39,783 nt of DNA from Pseudoalteromonas sp. NBT06-2 (GTDB lineage Bacteria; Pseudomonadota; Gammaproteobacteria; Enterobacterales; Alteromonadaceae): the NCBI RefSeq assembly GCF_002276045.1, contig NZ_NQMR01000086.1, forward strand, positions 1-39,783, in the 5' to 3' direction. The notes under the pieces are model-generated. The model saw nothing but the letters and a program-made list of their open reading frames with translations, was not told the origin of the DNA and did not search any database. How positions within the stretch are numbered: position 1 is the stretch's first letter; each line of letters starts with the position of its first letter. The position numbers and the translations under genes are program-made. This document shows positions 32,162 through 39,783 of the stretch, piece after piece.

Positions 32162-33319
32162 TTATTTTGCAGCAACTAAAATTTTATGAACAATATCTAA
32201 TGTTAAATCACCTGTTTCAGATAATTGTGTTAAACCCATTCTTGCCATGTTTGATATTAAAGTTTCAATATCTTTATCATCAATATCATAATGAGACAAC
32301 TTAGTAACAATATCTAACGAGTTAAAAAATGCTTCTGTATTATCAATCGCTTTAGTAATTTTTTCGTCGTCAGTGCCTTGTGTTATATCCCATACGCGTT
32401 CAGCAAATTGTACCAGTTTTTCTCTTTTTTGCTCTGTACGTTCACGTAGTAAACTTGGCAGTACGATTGCCAAAGTCCTGCCATGTGCAATGCCAAACAT
32501 CGCTGTCATTTCATGCCCGATCATATGTGTTGTCCAATCCTGCATTACACCAACACCTATCAAACCATTTAATGCAGAAGTCGCTGACCACATAAAGTTT
32601 TTACGTGCTTCAATATTTGTTTTATCTTGATAGGTGATTGGGCCATCTTCAATTAAAGTTTTCAGTATGCCTTCTGCAAATCGGTCTTGAATTTTAGCGT
32701 TTTGAGGTTGCGTTAAATATTGTTCAATAACATGAATAAATGCATCTGCTACGCCATTCGCTATTTGCTCTTTAGGTAATGTTAAAGTGAGATCAGGATC
32801 TAATAGCGAAAATTTAGGGAATGCCAATGGTGAAGTAAATGGATATTTTTGCTCATTATATGTTATTACGCCAAATGTGTTCATTTCTGAACCTGTGGCA
32901 GGTAAAGTGACAATACATCCTAACGGAATAGCTTGTTCAACCGGTACCACTTCAAAACCGTGGAATAATAATTCGTTATGGTTTGATTTTTCATTAGCTG
33001 CTAAAGCAACAAACTTAGTGCCATCCATTACAGATCCCCCTCCAACAGCTAATAAAAAATCGATATTTTCTGCTTGCACAAGTTCAACAGCTTGCATTAA
33101 AGTTTCAAATTGAGGGTTTGCTTCTATACCACCAAATTCAAGTACCTCACGCTTACCAAGACTACTTTTAATTTTATCTAAAGTGCCAAAACGTTTTACA
33201 CTTCCACCACCAAACAGAATTAACACTTTGGCATTGTGTGGTACTAAGTTATCAAGTTCATTTAATCTTTCTTGTCCAAATACAATTTGAGTAGGATTGT
33301 AGTAATCAAAGTTTTGCAT
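32162..33319 (-). CDS. yqhD: YqhD-like iron/zinc-containing NADPH-dependent aldehyde reductase/alcohol dehydrogenase
   Basis: Group III metal-dependent alcohol dehydrogenase: LILFGGGSVKRFG (coenzyme contact), VGGGSVMDGTKF (93-103), TLPATGSEMN, and the metal ligands D192, H196 (VADAFIHVIEQY), H264 and H278 (TTHMIGHEMTAMFGIAHGR), with the same spacing as in E. coli YqhD. Length (385) equals the family. YqhD reduces a wide range of toxic aldehydes with NADPH. It is divergent from an AraC-type regulator, the same arrangement as yqhD-yqhC in E. coli, where electrophiles induce the reductase. Confidence 0.9.
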   Translation of the reverse strand: MQNFDYYNPTQIVFGQERLNELDNLVPHNAKVLILFGGGSVKRFGTLDKIKSSLGKREVLEFGGIEANPQFETLMQAVELVQAENIDFLLAVGGGSVMDGTKFVALAANEKSNHNELLFHGFEVVPVEQAIPLGCIVTLPATGSEMNTFGVITYNEQKYPFTSPLAFPKFSLLDPDLTLTLPKEQIANGVADAFIHVIEQYLTQPQNAKIQDRFAEGILKTLIEDGPITYQDKTNIEARKNFMWSATSALNGLIGVGVMQDWTTHMIGHEMTAMFGIAHGRTLAIVLPSLLRERTEQKREKLVQFAERVWDITQGTDDEKITKAIDNTEAFFNSLDIVTKLSHYDIDDKDIETLISNMARMGLTQLSETGDLTLDIVHKILVAAK

Positions 33320-33484
33320 GGTTTTTACCTCTTATTTAGATGCCACCATTTTACAACTCACACCAGACTTAAGAATGGGCTATTCACTCAATTTCGTGCC
33401 TAAAGCTCTCATTATTGATAATTGGTTAGGGTTAAATCTGGTATTTAGTTATACTATTTTCATCTCATTACTTTGGTTTACACT

Positions 33485-34360
33485 ATGGAAAATGCTGTCA
33501 ATAATCTCATATCAATCATTAAAAATGAGGGCTACAATAAAACCGCCCTATCAGGTGTCGGTGTGTATAAAACAAGTCAATCTACTGACCGAATTCCGTT
33601 ATGTTATAACCAAGGGATCATTATAATATTACAAGGTCAAAAGCGAGTGTTTTTCGACCAAAAAACATATCGTTATAATCCTGATAATTATCTTGTTTTA
33701 ACGCTGCCTTTACCTGCGGAATGCGAAACAACCATAGAAGATGGCAAACCTTTAATATCACTCATCATAGATTTAGACTTAGCTATGCTAAACGAATTGG
33801 TCAGGGTATTAGATGAACATGGTCAAATTAAACAAACAGGTGCAGCTATTGAAAATAAAGGGTTATATGTAAGCCAATGTACTACAATGCTTTCATGTAC
33901 CATAACCAGATTAACGCAGTGCCTTAAGTCACCATTACAATGTGAGATTATTGGTAAAGGATTATTACGAGAGATTTTTTTTCATATATTAAGTGGTCCA
34001 CAATCAGCGCCTTTATTTGCTTTGGTATCTCACAATACGCATTTAGCGAAAATGGAACGTATTCTTAAACATCTGCATAACAATTTTCAACATCATTTAG
34101 ATGTCGCGCAATTGGCAAGTATGGCAAATATGAGTTCATCTACTTTTCATCGAAATTTTAAGCAAATTACGGCATCTTCACCCATTCAATATGTTAAAAA
34201 AATACGTTTAAATCGCGCGCGAGAGTTATTGCAAGATCAGGGTTTAAAAGTAAAACAAGCAGCTGCACAAGTTGGCTATGAAAGCCCAACTCAATTTAGC
34301 AGAGAATTTACCCGATACTATGGTTTAAGCCCCAGTGAATGCGCTAAAGCTATGGTTTAG
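33485..34360 (+). CDS. AraC-family regulator, YqhC-like
   Basis: The N-terminal half is an AraC_N type (PF06719) cupin-like sensor (GVGVYKTSQST, IIILQGQKRVFFDQKTY, YLVLTLPLPAECETT). The C-terminal 100 residues are two helix-turn-helix motifs (LDVAQLASMANMSSSTFHRNFK and VKQAAAQVGYESPTQFSREF). This matches the YqhC group, activator of the aldehyde reductase gene. The frame extends to TTG 33473; the ATG at 33485 (MENAVNNL) is preferred. It is divergent from yqhD (165 bases between starts), consistent with control of that gene. Confidence 0.85.
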   Translation: MENAVNNLISIIKNEGYNKTALSGVGVYKTSQSTDRIPLCYNQGIIIILQGQKRVFFDQKTYRYNPDNYLVLTLPLPAECETTIEDGKPLISLIIDLDLAMLNELVRVLDEHGQIKQTGAAIENKGLYVSQCTTMLSCTITRLTQCLKSPLQCEIIGKGLLREIFFHILSGPQSAPLFALVSHNTHLAKMERILKHLHNNFQHHLDVAQLASMANMSSSTFHRNFKQITASSPIQYVKKIRLNRARELLQDQGLKVKQAAAQVGYESPTQFSREFTRYYGLSPSECAKAMV

Positions 34361-34387
34361 AAAAGTTTGTGTTTATTAATTAACAAT

Positions 34388-36877
34388 TTACTTTAAAATT
34401 TTGAAATTAGAAGCAGTATGATCCCACGTTACTTTTATTGTTAAAGTGTTTTTATCTACATTATAATATAAACCTTGTTTGGCTAAGTTTAAGGCTTTTA
34501 CTGAAGACATTACTGTTATTTTTGTTTGATTGAATAAAGCTTGATTATTATTTTTGTGCCAGTTATGAATAACCAATTCAATACTACGTTGTTCTGGCAT
34601 TCCTTTATAACCCAAACCTTTTTCACTTCTTGCTAAGTTAAATAACAATAAATCTTGATTCTTGTTTAGCACATTATGCGCTTCAAAGTTTAATAATTCA
34701 TATTTTTTATTGACTAATGAATCAGCACTTTTACCATCATCTTCATACATGTGTGCTGATGATTTATTTACACTTTTATCGAAATAGTAATCAAGTTTAA
34801 GCTCATCACTCGCATAATAAACTGTGCTTGATACCGCTTTAACTGACGGTATTATCGCACCACTTTTAACGAATACCGGAATTGTATTCAAGGTTAATGG
34901 GTAAGTTATTTTCCTCGCACCTTGATAGCGTTTGTCACTGAAATAATCAAACCAATTACCTTTAGGTAAATTCACAGCGATTGATTTAAGATCGGGATCT
35001 GTTACTGGTTTTATTAAAAAACTATCGCCCCATAAATACTGATCTTTTACATCGATTAACTCTGAATTGTTTTCATCGGTGAAAAACATAGGCCGCATCA
35101 AAGGCATGCCTGACATTGAGTTTTGATAAGCCAATGTATAGTTATATGGCAATAACTGGTAACGCAGTTTTATAAATTCACGAATTATGCGTTTGGTTTC
35201 ATCATCATGAAATATTGGTTCAGGTGCAATATTATCTTGACCATGTGGACGGTAAATAGGTTGGAAAACTCCATACTGTAACCAGCGTATATACATTTCT
35301 TTATCAAATGATTCTCCACCAGCAAAACCACCTAAATCAGAATGAGTATATGCCATACCTAGTAAACTCATTTGAAGTGATAATTCGACTTGTGGTTTTA
35401 AACCTGCCCATGAGCGGCTTACATCACCAGTCCAAGGGAGCATGCCGTATTTTTGTGAGCCTGCAAAACCCGAACGCATGATCATAAAAGGTCTTTGCTG
35501 TGGCGCATGTTCTGTTAAAGCTTTGTTTACTAACTTACCCCACTCATGACCAAATACATTATGAATGTCATCTCCGGTCGCAAACATAGCATCATGCTCA
35601 GATAAAATATGCTGTATATCGGATGGGTGAACTTCTGGCTCACCCAAATCGCCCCACACACCCGCAACACCTTGCATTGCTAATCTTTTATATACCGAAC
35701 CAAGCCATTTATGCGCACTTTGATTAAATACATCTACTAAACCTGTGTGACCAAAATAAAAATCAAAGGTTTTTGCTTCGCCTGTAATAGGATCTTTAGC
35801 TAATATGGCTGCATCAACTGCTTGTTGCCACTTTTTTGTATTTGTTAATATGAATGGTTCTGTGATCAATACTGTATTAACACCATTTAATTTGAGTTCA
35901 GCTATCATTTTTTCAGGATTTGGAAATGCATCTAAATCCCAATCTAAATTACCCATATGGCCTTTTATATCTTTTCCAAACCAATAAAGATCTAGAATAA
36001 TTGAATCAACTGGAATATCTTCTTCTCGATATTTATTGATTGTATTTATGACTTCAGCTTGAGATTTATAACCAAAACGTGACGCATGATTACCAAAAGC
36101 CCAACGCGGCGGAAGTGGCTGTTTACCAGTAATATTCACATAATTGTTAATGAGTTTGGGGTAAGTATTTGCTGTAATGATTAAATATGCATTACGACCA
36201 CCTACCGACTCAAACTGCAAGGTATTTGGCTCAGTTTTACCCGTATCAACCCATCCTTTTGCGCTATTATCAAATAAAATCATATATTTTTTATCTGATA
36301 TAACCGCAGGGATAGAAAAGTTCATTTGCTCTGACTCAGTTGTATAACCATAATGTGCTCGGTTATACAAAGGTAAACGTTGACCACGACGATCCATACC
36401 TAATATGCGCTCACCTGTCCCTAATAGCTTTTCATTATCAGTGAGAGTAAATTTAAAATCTGGTGACGCTTTTTTGTTTTCAAAGTCTTGTTGCTCGTTG
36501 GTTAGCAATTGCCCCTTATTAAAATAGGATATATAAAAAGGTATTTTATTAATAACAGCCGATAAGTCACCGTTAATAAATGTAAGCTTATTTTTAGAAT
36601 GTGTAACTGTAACGAAGTTTTGCTTATTTTTACTAATAGATTGCATATCAATAGCAAAGGAAGGAAATGGCTTTTTACCTTCTGTTAAATATAAAATTTC
36701 AAATGCGTGATCTGAAATTGCCCATAACCTGACCCTGCCCTCTGTCGTTGAAATATTTAACTCCTGCCCATTTAGCTGATGACTAATATAATCTCTTGCA
36801 CTGATTTGCCAACTAAACATGCTGACTAATACAAGCAACATATAGCCCAATTTAAAGGGAAAAACTGTTTTAAGCAT
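34388..36877 (-). CDS. Secreted GH31 family alpha-glycosidase
   Basis: A signal peptide (about 1-27, ending QISA-R) precedes an N-terminal beta-sandwich, a TIM barrel and C-terminal beta domains typical of GH31. The nucleophile is D410 in GVWGDLGEPEVH, in place of the W-x-D-M-N-E of classical alpha-glucosidases. The acid/base is D485 in MLPWTGDVSRSW. Other GH31 landmarks are PPRWAFGNHASR, DSIILDLYWFGKD and WLQYGVFQPIYRPHG. It should act in the periplasm or outside, releasing alpha-linked glucose, xylose or galactose; the specificity cannot be read. A perfect palindromic operator lies 72 bases upstream of its start. It converges with the AraC regulator gene. Confidence 0.9.
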   Translation of the reverse strand: MLKTVFPFKLGYMLLVLVSMFSWQISARDYISHQLNGQELNISTTEGRVRLWAISDHAFEILYLTEGKKPFPSFAIDMQSISKNKQNFVTVTHSKNKLTFINGDLSAVINKIPFYISYFNKGQLLTNEQQDFENKKASPDFKFTLTDNEKLLGTGERILGMDRRGQRLPLYNRAHYGYTTESEQMNFSIPAVISDKKYMILFDNSAKGWVDTGKTEPNTLQFESVGGRNAYLIITANTYPKLINNYVNITGKQPLPPRWAFGNHASRFGYKSQAEVINTINKYREEDIPVDSIILDLYWFGKDIKGHMGNLDWDLDAFPNPEKMIAELKLNGVNTVLITEPFILTNTKKWQQAVDAAILAKDPITGEAKTFDFYFGHTGLVDVFNQSAHKWLGSVYKRLAMQGVAGVWGDLGEPEVHPSDIQHILSEHDAMFATGDDIHNVFGHEWGKLVNKALTEHAPQQRPFMIMRSGFAGSQKYGMLPWTGDVSRSWAGLKPQVELSLQMSLLGMAYTHSDLGGFAGGESFDKEMYIRWLQYGVFQPIYRPHGQDNIAPEPIFHDDETKRIIREFIKLRYQLLPYNYTLAYQNSMSGMPLMRPMFFTDENNSELIDVKDQYLWGDSFLIKPVTDPDLKSIAVNLPKGNWFDYFSDKRYQGARKITYPLTLNTIPVFVKSGAIIPSVKAVSSTVYYASDELKLDYYFDKSVNKSSAHMYEDDGKSADSLVNKKYELLNFEAHNVLNKNQDLLLFNLARSEKGLGYKGMPEQRSIELVIHNWHKNNNQALFNQTKITVMSSVKALNLAKQGLYYNVDKNTLTIKVTWDHTASNFKILK

Positions 36878-36948
36878 AACTTCAGATTCTAATAATTATT
36901 TGAGATTTAAAGTTAGCGTACGGGCAATTTTAATAATAGTAAATTGCA

Positions 36949-36966
36949 TATGAATACGTATTCATA
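36949..36966. promoter_or_regulatory. Perfect 18-bp palindrome, LacI-type operator candidate for GH31
   Basis: TATGAATACGTATTCATA is its own inverse complement with a central CG, the form typical of LacI-family sugar-repressor operators. It lies 72-89 bases upstream of the GH31 start, within a 415-base gap whose other content is MITE copy C. No regulator gene for it is in the window. Confidence 0.6.
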
Positions 36967-37009
36967 GAGACTTAGAAAATGAGCCATAAAAATGACTCGC
37001 TATATTATT

Positions 37010-37272
37010 TATACCCATGTGACTTCAAAATGCATGTTTCTGTTCTATCTGAGCGAGCCCAATTCAAGGCGTGTTGATGTAGGAATGTAGGCACCTTTGG
37101 AATCAACGCAACGAGCATGATTTGCTCAGAAGTCCCTGTAAGGTTGGTTTATAAATACTTTATGCAGCGTTATTGATTTTGAAAAGGGAATAACCATGTT
37201 CTTCAATCAATGCCTTGCCTAAAGCATTTCTAATTCCAACTGAATCCTGCATCTTGAAGTGGTTTGGGTATA
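37010..37272. mobile_element. MITE-like element, copy C (full length, 263 bp)
   Basis: Left end TATACCCATGTGACTTC (diverged from the other copies), right end identical to copy A and inverse to the left end of copy B. The right 164 bases (37109-37272) differ from copy A by one base; the left part resembles copy B. The element contains no gene. It ends 20 bases from the Amt-phosphatase stop and separates that gene from the GH31 promoter. Confidence 0.75.
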
Positions 37273-37292
37273 TAATACCCAATAAAGATTAT

Positions 37293-39488
37293 TCATATTT
37301 TATTGCCATTAACTTTTACCCCAACAAAAGCCATATCATCTGTCGTTTCTTCTTGTTGTTTATAATCAGTATTATTTTGTATAAGTATTTCTTTTTGGTT
37401 AGTGAAACTTTGTTTATGTACATCTAATAAAGTTTTTTTCAATTTATTTTTACCATAAGGAAAGTTTTTATCACCACCAATTTGGTCAATATAACCATCA
37501 GTTGTGAGATACAAGTAAGTATCTTTGCTTATCATGATTTCATGATCTTTAAAAACAAAATCAAAATCACAACTACGATAACCAACAGACTGCCTATCAC
37601 CTTTGATTAATTCAATTGCTCCATCTTGAATTAAAAATAAAGGGAGTTCAGCTCCTGCATATTTAATTATATTTCTATCTTTATTGTATAAAATAATTCC
37701 ACCATCAAATCCTGCATTACATTTACTCTTCTTATTTTCTTGATGAAGTAGTGTTTTAATCGCTTTATTAAAATAACTTAATATCCAAGCAGGGCTAATT
37801 TCAATATGAGTATTTTGATTAATTTTACCTATAATTTGTCGTTCTATCGCTTTAACTAGCATAGTCACGAAAGCACCCGGCACTCCGTGTCCTGTACAGT
37901 CAATAACCATTAATAAGCACTCATTTCGCTTTTTAAATTCATTAAATAAATATATATCACCCCCAATCACATCCCGAGGCTTCCAAATAGTGAAATAATC
38001 AGTAAAGTAATTTTTTAAAATAGCATCATCTGAAATGATCGAATGCTGAATTAATGATGAATAATTAATGCTATCAGTTGTTTTTTTGTGTTCTAGCTCG
38101 ACTAACTTTCTTGCTTCAAGAGATATATTCATTTCTTCATTTACTTTATCAAGTACTCGGTTGTACTCAGAGGCAATTTGCCCAACTTCAGTATGTGGTT
38201 CCACGTAGACTTGTTGACTAAAATCTCCATTGTTTTTTTGCATTTCCATACTATAAAGCAAATCTAAAATCTCAGTAGATGCATCATGCTCGACTACATT
38301 TAAACCTTTTATCTCATGCTCTTTACACACCCTCAATGGCACAATATTTTTTATTAATAATAAAAAGATATAAGTACCGCCAAACGCAATAATAAAGCAC
38401 AGTGTAGCCCCAATTACTTGAATTAATAATTGTTGTTCAAAATTCAAACCAGTTCCGAGTACATGACTATTGCCAAATAAAGCGACAGCGATTGTTCCCC
38501 ATAAACCACATACCCCATGAACGGGTACTGCACGAATAACATCATCTATTTCAAATTGATCTAATAAATGTGAAGAATATAAATATATGCTTCCACCTAG
38601 TATCCCTATAACAGCAGCTTCATAAACTTCAACCGCATGACAGCAGGCAGTAATACTGACAAGGCCAGCTAATACACCATTTAAAATATGTGGTACATTG
38701 GGTTTTTTCATTAGTAGCCAAGTTAAAATTAATGCTGTTAAACCACCAAATGCAGCAGCAGTATTTGTATTTAATAAAATTATAGGAACTGCATCATTCA
38801 TAGCTAAAGTACTGCCTGCGTTAAAACCGAACCAACCAAACCATAGAAAAATGGTGCCTATAGTAGACATAGGAATATTATGACCTTGGATAGGTGGTAA
38901 ACCTTTAGTAAAGCGACCTATACGTGGTCCAATAACAATGATTGCAGCCAAAGCGACCCAACCACCAACAGAATGCACAACACTCGAACCTGCAAAATCA
39001 ACAAAACCCTGTTGATTTAACCAACCCGCAGATTCTGACTCTATAGCCCCTCCCCAAGCCATTCGGCCAAAAATTGGGTAAATTAAGGATGAAACAAAAA
39101 TAGCCAGAATTAAATAGCCAAAAAAGGTTGCTCGCTCAGAAATTGAGCCTGACAATATAGTCGTGGCTGTACCACAAAACATTGCTTGAAAAGCAAAAAA
39201 ACATAACAAACGTGTGGAGTCAACGCCATAAAGCAGAAGATAGTCGGTATTAATTATAGAGCCGTTATTGCTGAACATAAAAGCAAAACCAAACAGTAAA
39301 AAAACAACATTAGCAACACAAAAGTCAGATATGTTTTTAACAGCAACATTAATGCTATTTTTAGAACGAACAGCACCAACCTCTAAGAAACAAAAACCTA
39401 CTTGCATTAAAAGTACTAATGCTGTGGCAATCACAACCCACATTAAATTAATTGGTTGAGCTAACTCTATAAGATTATTTCCTTGCAT
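37293..39488 (-). CDS. Ammonium channel (Amt) fused to PP2C/SpoIIE phosphatase
   Basis: Residue numbers count from an in-frame GTG at 39497, three codons before the preferred start. Residues about 10-385 are an Amt/MEP ammonium channel with 11 helices. Visible landmarks are AMFCGTATTILSGSISER, the twin histidines H175 (SSVVHSVGG) and H327 (VPVHGVCGLWG) and LWFGWFGFNAGS. A HAMP-like/coiled-coil linker (about 395-475) joins it to a PP2C/SpoIIE phosphatase domain (about 500-730) with PRDVIGGDIY, VIDCTGHGVPGAF, LTTDGYIDQ and TTDDMAFV carrying the metal-binding aspartates (D514, D533, and the final DD). The likely role is an ammonium sensor that controls dephosphorylation of an anti-sigma-antagonist-type partner, as in SiaA-type phosphatases; no partner is in the window. 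The ATG at 39488 has AAGGTG 6 bases upstream; the GTG at 39497 would lie inside that site. Confidence 0.9.
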   Translation of the reverse strand: MQGNNLIELAQPINLMWVVIATALVLLMQVGFCFLEVGAVRSKNSINVAVKNISDFCVANVVFLLFGFAFMFSNNGSIINTDYLLLYGVDSTRLLCFFAFQAMFCGTATTILSGSISERATFFGYLILAIFVSSLIYPIFGRMAWGGAIESESAGWLNQQGFVDFAGSSVVHSVGGWVALAAIIVIGPRIGRFTKGLPPIQGHNIPMSTIGTIFLWFGWFGFNAGSTLAMNDAVPIILLNTNTAAAFGGLTALILTWLLMKKPNVPHILNGVLAGLVSITACCHAVEVYEAAVIGILGGSIYLYSSHLLDQFEIDDVIRAVPVHGVCGLWGTIAVALFGNSHVLGTGLNFEQQLLIQVIGATLCFIIAFGGTYIFLLLIKNIVPLRVCKEHEIKGLNVVEHDASTEILDLLYSMEMQKNNGDFSQQVYVEPHTEVGQIASEYNRVLDKVNEEMNISLEARKLVELEHKKTTDSINYSSLIQHSIISDDAILKNYFTDYFTIWKPRDVIGGDIYLFNEFKKRNECLLMVIDCTGHGVPGAFVTMLVKAIERQIIGKINQNTHIEISPAWILSYFNKAIKTLLHQENKKSKCNAGFDGGIILYNKDRNIIKYAGAELPLFLIQDGAIELIKGDRQSVGYRSCDFDFVFKDHEIMISKDTYLYLTTDGYIDQIGGDKNFPYGKNKLKKTLLDVHKQSFTNQKEILIQNNTDYKQQEETTDDMAFVGVKVNGNKI

Positions 39489-39783
39489 AAAATTCACCTT
39501 ATAACTAAATATATTTTATTTAAAAACTAAGTTATAAACAGAATACAAATTAAAAATTTGTATGTGCATTTACCGTATAATGGATGTTGCAGTGTGCACT
39601 AAATCTAATACATGTTATTGTTTTAAATTGTATTAATATTTATATTTTAGTTTACGAGTTAAAGATTTCAAGGCTGTTTTATATACTTAATTACCGTTCT
39701 GATTTATTACATTATTGATACCGATAAGCCGCAATCAAAATTTCATAAACAAATTTTACATATATCAAATTGATCTTTTAAAG
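39489..39783. other. Upstream region of the Amt-phosphatase gene, no gene seen
   Basis: Very AT-rich sequence to the end of the window. Apart from the AAGGTG ribosome site (39495-39500) I see no clear sigma-54 or NtrC site and no open frame of note. Confidence 0.4.

Noticed and set aside
37215..37427. Open reading frame of 70 codons on the plus strand
   Set aside because: It begins in the MITE and continues antisense to the Amt-phosphatase gene; the same MITE-derived start is seen at 24124.
1..39783. CRISPR array, tRNA, rRNA or integrase gene
   Set aside because: No regularly spaced direct repeats, no clover-leaf or rRNA core motifs and no tyrosine or serine recombinase or transposase motifs were noticed on either strand.

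Overview
The window looks like chromosomal DNA of an AT-rich marine gammaproteobacterium, most likely Alteromonadales (Pseudoalteromonas/Colwellia/Shewanella-like). This is inferred from the low GC, a CadC-type regulator with a beta-propeller sensor, a YqhC/YqhD-like pair, a secreted GH31 glycosidase and dispersed small inverted-repeat elements. No rRNA, tRNA, CRISPR array, integrase or transposase gene was seen.

Bases 1-16000 form a dense block of probable anti-phage or conflict genes. In order they are: a membrane NERD nuclease-like protein, a PLD-family protein, a three-gene Zorya type II system (zorA-zorB-zorE), a PD-(D/E)XK-like protein, a PLD-helicase-DUF3427 protein between two membrane proteins, an LRAT-type thiol enzyme opposite a membrane-tailed XRE regulator, a two-gene DUF4297/Cap4-like nuclease plus Rad50-like ATPase, and a methyltransferase-HNH pair. 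Clear hairpin terminators separate several of these modules.

Bases 16000-25500 are more ordinary accessory genes: a CPBP protease, a lipoprotein with two alpha/beta-hydrolase domains divergent from a CadC/TolB-like regulator, a LysR regulator divergent from a DUF998 membrane protein, an endonuclease III with unusual cysteine spacing, and a UPF0149/TPR-like protein. Between them lie decayed fragments: the start of a response regulator, and a DUF998 tail abutting a MITE-like element.

Bases 25500-30200 hold the most striking feature: luxA and luxB, encoding both subunits of a bacterial luciferase of the Aliivibrio fischeri type. Active-site motifs are intact, but luxC, luxD, luxE, luxG and a lux regulator are all absent here. 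Upstream on the same strand is an overlapping pair, a VAO/4-cresol-dehydrogenase-type flavoenzyme and a small GNAT-like protein. Downstream is a truncated MITE.

Bases 30300-39783 carry a CNNM/CorC-type transporter, a DUF3565 protein, YqhD with a divergent AraC regulator, a GH31 glycosidase preceded by a perfect LacI-type palindrome, a full MITE copy, and an Amt ammonium channel fused to a PP2C/SpoIIE phosphatase, a probable ammonium-sensing signalling protein.
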